DNA of 18,653 nt, from contig DJTQ01000195.1 in NCBI GenBank assembly GCA_002439285.1, positions 1-18,653 of the forward strand. Reading direction: 5' to 3'. Positions 15,307 to 18,653 of the stretch are shown piece after piece (the first letter of the stretch is position 1; every line of letters begins with the position of its first letter). The notes beneath the pieces are model-generated. The model saw nothing but the letters and a program-made list of their open reading frames with translations. It ran no database searches and was not told where the DNA came from. The DNA is from Paenibacillaceae bacterium UBA6304. Lineage in GTDB: Bacteria > Bacillota > Bacilli > Paenibacillales > Paenibacillaceae. Both the position numbers and the translations under genes were made by a program.

Positions 15307-15334
15307 ATATCGGCAGAGGAACAATGACGATTTA
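15307..15334 (-). promoter_or_regulatory. SigD (motility sigma) promoter of the chemoreceptor gene
   Basis: On the minus strand TAAA (15334-15331) is followed after 16 bases by GCCGATAT (15314-15307), an exact match to the SigD -10 consensus. It lies about 45 bases before the chemoreceptor ATG. It ties expression to flagellar and chemotaxis genes. Confidence 0.85.
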
Positions 15335-15372
15335 TTAACAATTTATGGGGATTATATAAATATTCTAATACA

Positions 15373-16482
15373 TTACCGAATCATCCCCGTATATTTGATT
15401 TTCACATCTGCTTTGACCTGAAATTCCAGTTCAGGGTACAGCCGCTCCCAATCCTTCTGCTCGGTAGCATTATTCCAGTGCCTTGAATAATACCGAAGCC
15501 CCCAGCCAAACGGATCCACCCCGGAAGCATGGATTTTCTTGAATAATTCCGTACTATCCTTCTCCCATTTTTTGCTCGCCGCTTTGGAGAAGGCACTCAG
15601 CACCGGGCCGGTAATCGGTGCCCCATTCCTATTTTCCTCCACCGACGCCTTTCCGGAGAGGTGATACTCAATGACTGCTCTTCCCTCTTTACCTGTCCTG
15701 ATGCGGTATTTAGACTTCGAACTCTCCAGATTGAAATCAAAAGAAGCGTCCTCAGCATCCACCTTAAAACTGGAGCGCAAGTTGTTCGAGGATAACAGGT
15801 TCAGCATCCGGGTTTCATCCGGTGTGAGCAACGTAATCATCTTTTGCTTATTGAAAAGTGCGACCTTGTCAATAATCAGCATATCCGGGTGCTTCGCGGT
15901 GACAACCGGCATGATCGGGTCAAGTCCGCGTTCGGTTGCCCTACGGCTTAAATCAAAGGAGTAGACTGATTTAATATAGGGGGATTCCGTCCCTTCTTTA
16001 CTTAATCCCAGAATCAGGGCATTTCCCGGCAATCTCTCGGATTTGGTCTGCATTTTGACTACCTCCTTGGCATTTGGCAGTCCCACCGCTACGAACATAA
16101 TCAACTGGATATCCCGGCGCCTTGAAGACCAGTCAACCAGAGGAGTGATATTGTCTTTAGCAATAAACTCCCCATAAATCATGGTCTTGCAATGGCTGAA
16201 ATCCAACTCCTTATCCATTTTCGATTTGGCTAAACGAACGGCTTCGGGCACACTCTCCGCGATTTCAGTAATGACAATCGATTCCTGACTTCTCTGCGAA
16301 GGGTCGCCCTCAGGTATCGCCATCTTGAGCGTAACCTCAAACTGGTCTCTTTTCCCCTTATCCTCCGGACGATCGATACCGATCGCTAACACGAAGGATC
16401 TCTTATCAATATCCTTGAACTGACATCCTGAAATAACCCCTGACATCGTGATCACTAGCAGGCAGCACATCATTTTTTTCAT
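15373..16482 (-). CDS. Spore germination lipoprotein, Ger(x)C family (GerKC/GerAC type)
   Basis: The C subunit of a GerA-type germinant receptor: a 369-residue lipoprotein on the outer face of the spore inner membrane. The start is ATG 16482 with GAAGGAG upstream; its ATG overlaps the TGA of the B gene (ATGA). A longer frame reaching back to 16650 lies inside the B gene and is not the start. The signal peptide MKKMMCCLLVITMSGVISGC has its lipobox Cys at residue 20. It is followed by the family hallmark DIDKRSFVLAIGID. Further family segments are the KSKMDKELDFSHCKTMIYGE region and the C-terminal WERLYPELEFQVKADVKI. It ends the A-B-C operon. No hairpin terminator is seen after it before the chemoreceptor promoter. 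Confidence 0.95.
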   Translation of the reverse strand: MKKMMCCLLVITMSGVISGCQFKDIDKRSFVLAIGIDRPEDKGKRDQFEVTLKMAIPEGDPSQRSQESIVITEIAESVPEAVRLAKSKMDKELDFSHCKTMIYGEFIAKDNITPLVDWSSRRRDIQLIMFVAVGLPNAKEVVKMQTKSERLPGNALILGLSKEGTESPYIKSVYSFDLSRRATERGLDPIMPVVTAKHPDMLIIDKVALFNKQKMITLLTPDETRMLNLLSSNNLRSSFKVDAEDASFDFNLESSKSKYRIRTGKEGRAVIEYHLSGKASVEENRNGAPITGPVLSAFSKAASKKWEKDSTELFKKIHASGVDPFGWGLRYYSRHWNNATEQKDWERLYPELEFQVKADVKIKYTGMIR

Positions 16483-17573
16483 GTTCTTTTTGCGCTCCTT
16501 CTCTTCACATAAAACAATATAGCCAGCAGAATAAACTCGTTTGCGAAGCGAATATTTAAAAACCATTGCCCCAATTGAGCCATTCTGATCTGGTTGAGGT
16601 AGTTCATAAGTACAAGGGTGCCTATCGCAAAGGGAATCATAATCCACCAATCGACTTTTTTACTGGGGAGTTTCCCGGCCTTTGACTGAAATGCCCCCTT
16701 GAACAACTCCAGCCCTACATGCCAATGGACAACCGTACTAAGCATGGATAGCGTTAAATAAACCGTATAAAACAGAAAGAGCACTCGCTCGATAATAAAC
16801 ATTTCCATTCGGATGGAATCGGCCGTTGAGAACCAGCTAAAGACATGATCCTCCACGCCGATCGTACCGTGATACCCGATAGGAACGAGAAAAGTGATCA
16901 GCAAAATAACCAAACCGAGTAAGGGAATGGTCCATAGGTATCTCGTTTTTAAATTTTTGAAATTCCGGTTAAAGATAGCGAGATTATAATAACCGGAAAA
17001 AATAAATGTCGCTCCGGCTAAGGTAACATATTTGGGCTTGGTCCACATGTAAGTGATCACTTGCATGACCGCATCCCAGCTAAAAGCCGGATTGATTAAA
17101 GCTTTGACAAGCATATAAACAATGACCGGCGTTGAAAGATAGAGCAACGTCTCTAATGCGTACAGGATCGATTCGGCGGATAAGCGGGAGCAGATGATCG
17201 AAAGAAGCAGAAATCCGATAATGACGGCATAGGGGGAAATATCCGGACTAACATAGCGGGTAGTGATGTCTGCAAACGACAGCATTGTAATGATACCGGC
17301 CAGAAACCAAAAGCAGGCATAGATAATTAACAGAAGAAAAGAAAAGAATCTAGGCAAGTTGGCGTTAAATATTTCCGGAAGCCCCTGTCCTTTAAAGCTA
17401 GACAAGGCCGTTGTAAACCCATAGAGCAGCAAAGTTCCGATGACGGTCGATATAAGTATCGACGGCAGTGCCCCGTGAAATCTCGTAAAAACAAGAACCC
17501 TGGGAACAAAGTTGACAATATTGATCAAAGCGTTCATCAGGAACAAATAATATATGTATTTGCTGCTCACCAT
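16479..17573 (-). CDS. Spore germination permease-like protein, GerB subunit (GerKB/GerAB type)
   Basis: A 364-residue polytopic protein with about ten membrane helices, in the APC-superfamily spore germination permease group. It is thought to form the ligand-binding membrane subunit of the germinant receptor. The N-terminus begins with membrane helix 1 (YIYYLFLMNALINIVNFVP). GQGLPEIF and the HVGLELFKGAF segment are in keeping with the family. The length is normal. The start ATG is two bases after the A-gene stop, with AAAGGGTGGGC inside the end of the A gene as ribosome site. The stop overlaps the C-gene start. Such tight coupling suits a receptor complex made in fixed proportions. The germinant cannot be inferred. 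Confidence 0.93.
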   Translation of the reverse strand: MVSSKYIYYLFLMNALINIVNFVPRVLVFTRFHGALPSILISTVIGTLLLYGFTTALSSFKGQGLPEIFNANLPRFFSFLLLIIYACFWFLAGIITMLSFADITTRYVSPDISPYAVIIGFLLLSIICSRLSAESILYALETLLYLSTPVIVYMLVKALINPAFSWDAVMQVITYMWTKPKYVTLAGATFIFSGYYNLAIFNRNFKNLKTRYLWTIPLLGLVILLITFLVPIGYHGTIGVEDHVFSWFSTADSIRMEMFIIERVLFLFYTVYLTLSMLSTVVHWHVGLELFKGAFQSKAGKLPSKKVDWWIMIPFAIGTLVLMNYLNQIRMAQLGQWFLNIRFANEFILLAILFYVKRRSAKRT

Positions 17574-17575
17574 AG

Positions 17576-18653
17576 TTATTGCCCACCCTTTGATTTGATG
17601 TCCAGCGCAAACATTTTCATATACGGCCGGCCAAAGCTGCGGATCCCCGATAAATACATGATCAAGCCGACCACCGATAAGACAATGCCCACCAATCCGA
17701 AGGTAATCGCAAACAAGACCATAATGTATTTGATTACGCGAATGGTGTACCCCATCATACTTAACGGGATAATAAAGTTGGAGATCGCGACAGCCGATAC
17801 CAGAATGATCATAATATTGCTGACCAACCCGGCCTGGGTGGCAGCCTGTCCAAGAATCAGACCGCCGACCGTCGTAGCCGTAGGACCGATGGCTTTAGGC
17901 AGACGTAAGCTCGCTTCCGTCAGAAATTCCATCATCAGAAGCATAAGAAAGACTTCCATAAAAGAGGGATAAGGTACTGCGGCCCTGCTTCCAGCAATCA
18001 ACAAAGAAATTTGCACCTTTAAAATCTCGGGATTATAAGATGCGAAGGTGACATAGAGAGCCGGCAGCGTCAACGTCAAAAACAAACCGATATATCGAGT
18101 GATTTTCAGAAACCAACCGACTAAAGGAACCTGGATTTTATCATCCATCGCTGTAAAAAAGTCGCTGAATACGGTGGGAGCAAGAATGGCAAAACCGCTG
18201 GAATTAATCAAGACCGCGACCTTCCCCTCCGCGATATTGAACACGATCCGATCCGGTCTCTCCGTAACGATCATGGTCGGGAAGACACGGATTCGCTCCG
18301 GGCTAATATATTTCTCCAGTTCTCCGGCCGATTGCAAAATGTCGATTTTTACGTTCTCAATCCGCTTTTTCATTTCCTGAAGCACTTGCTGGTCCACACG
18401 CTCTTCATCATACAGGATGGCCACCGAAGTCCGGGAAACCTTGCCGATAGTCATCATGTCGATTTTCAAAGCCGGAGACTGATATCTTCGTCGGATCAAG
18501 TTCAGGTTTGTCTCGATACTTTCACTGAGCGCATCCCGCGGGCCTTGGACGATGGCCTCGTTTACCGCTTCCCCAATGCCGCTGGACTCTACCTTAACGG
18601 CATCGAATAAATAACCGCGGTGCCCAACAACAACCAGCACAAACCCTTTGAGC
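17576..18653 (-). CDS. Spore germination protein, GerA subunit (GerKA/GerAA type), N-terminus beyond the window
   Basis: The A subunit of the germinant receptor. About 358 residues are visible; the frame stays open to the right edge, so roughly the first 100-150 residues are missing. A GTG at 18640 is internal and not a start: the residues before it (LKGF) continue the family pattern ahead of VLVVVGHRGYLFDAV. Family hallmarks include VQGPRDALSESIETNLNLIR and LKITRYIGLFLTL with ALYVTFASYNPEI. Another is TEASLRLPKAIGPTATTVGG followed by GQAATQAGLVSN. A soluble N-domain precedes about five membrane helices. It is the first gene of the A-B-C operon. Such operons are usually transcribed in the forespore by SigG, but the promoter is outside the window. 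Confidence 0.95.
   Translation of the reverse strand, partial: LKGFVLVVVGHRGYLFDAVKVESSGIGEAVNEAIVQGPRDALSESIETNLNLIRRRYQSPALKIDMMTIGKVSRTSVAILYDEERVDQQVLQEMKKRIENVKIDILQSAGELEKYISPERIRVFPTMIVTERPDRIVFNIAEGKVAVLINSSGFAILAPTVFSDFFTAMDDKIQVPLVGWFLKITRYIGLFLTLTLPALYVTFASYNPEILKVQISLLIAGSRAAVPYPSFMEVFLMLLMMEFLTEASLRLPKAIGPTATTVGGLILGQAATQAGLVSNIMIILVSAVAISNFIIPLSMMGYTIRVIKYIMVLFAITFGLVGIVLSVVGLIMYLSGIRSFGRPYMKMFALDIKSKGGQ

Noticed and set aside
1..18653. CRISPR arrays, tRNA/rRNA genes, insertion sequences, prophage genes
   Set aside because: I saw no regularly spaced repeats, no cloverleaf or rRNA-like stretches, and no transposase or integrase motifs.

Overview
The window looks like a chromosomal piece of an endospore-forming Bacillota, most likely Paenibacillus or a close relative. 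The grounds are a GerA-type germinant receptor operon, AAGGAGG-type ribosome binding sites, a SigD-type motility promoter, LacI-controlled sugar enzymes and a sporulation-type histidine kinase H-box. Most of the window has middling base composition. One gene (817-2031) has a strongly GC-rich interior.

Layout. 1-2031 (+): the last codons of a probable solute-binding protein, a hairpin with a T-run, a polar amino-acid ABC permease, and an M24 (Xaa-Pro peptidase-like) protein. A shared terminator separates these from a convergent short-chain dehydrogenase (2156-2998, -). 3176-4448 (+): a class I isoprenoid-synthase-fold enzyme followed by an 81-residue peptide with a nitrile-hydratase-like leader (NHLP) and a C-terminus of Ala-Val-Trp-Gly-Asp. 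4504-6399 (-): a convergent histidine kasese-type sensor (histidine kinase) with an extracytoplasmic domain and seven further membrane helices. 6682-12387 (-): a carbohydrate cassette, transcribed as a LacI regulator, then a cytosolic GH30 glycosidase, then a ~1073-residue GH94-like glycoside phosphorylase. It carries a palindromic operator and terminators after lacI and after the phosphorylase. 12611-13292 (+): two small hypothetical genes, one membrane-anchored and one acidic. 13295-15262 (-): a dCache chemoreceptor with a SigD promoter. 15373-18653 (-): a GerA-family operon in A-B-C order, with the A gene cut by the window edge.

The most interesting part is 3.1-6.4 kb. The enzyme has an Asp-rich DxxxDE segment and a perfect DDxxD, as expected of prenyl-diphosphate-using enzymes such as ComQ. 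The peptide beside it ends in Trp-Gly-Asp with the Trp third from the end. That is the same ending and Trp position as the B. subtilis 168 ComX pheromone, whose Trp is prenylated by ComQ. The putative core has no Cys or Thr and only two Ser, so an azoline or lanthionine product is unlikely. A multi-helix sensor kinase lies directly next door. I infer a ComQ-ComX-ComP-like signalling system in which the ComX-type leader is replaced by an NHLP leader. No response regulator, exporter or protease is visible here. The enzyme-peptide link is fairly well supported; the link to the kinase is only positional.
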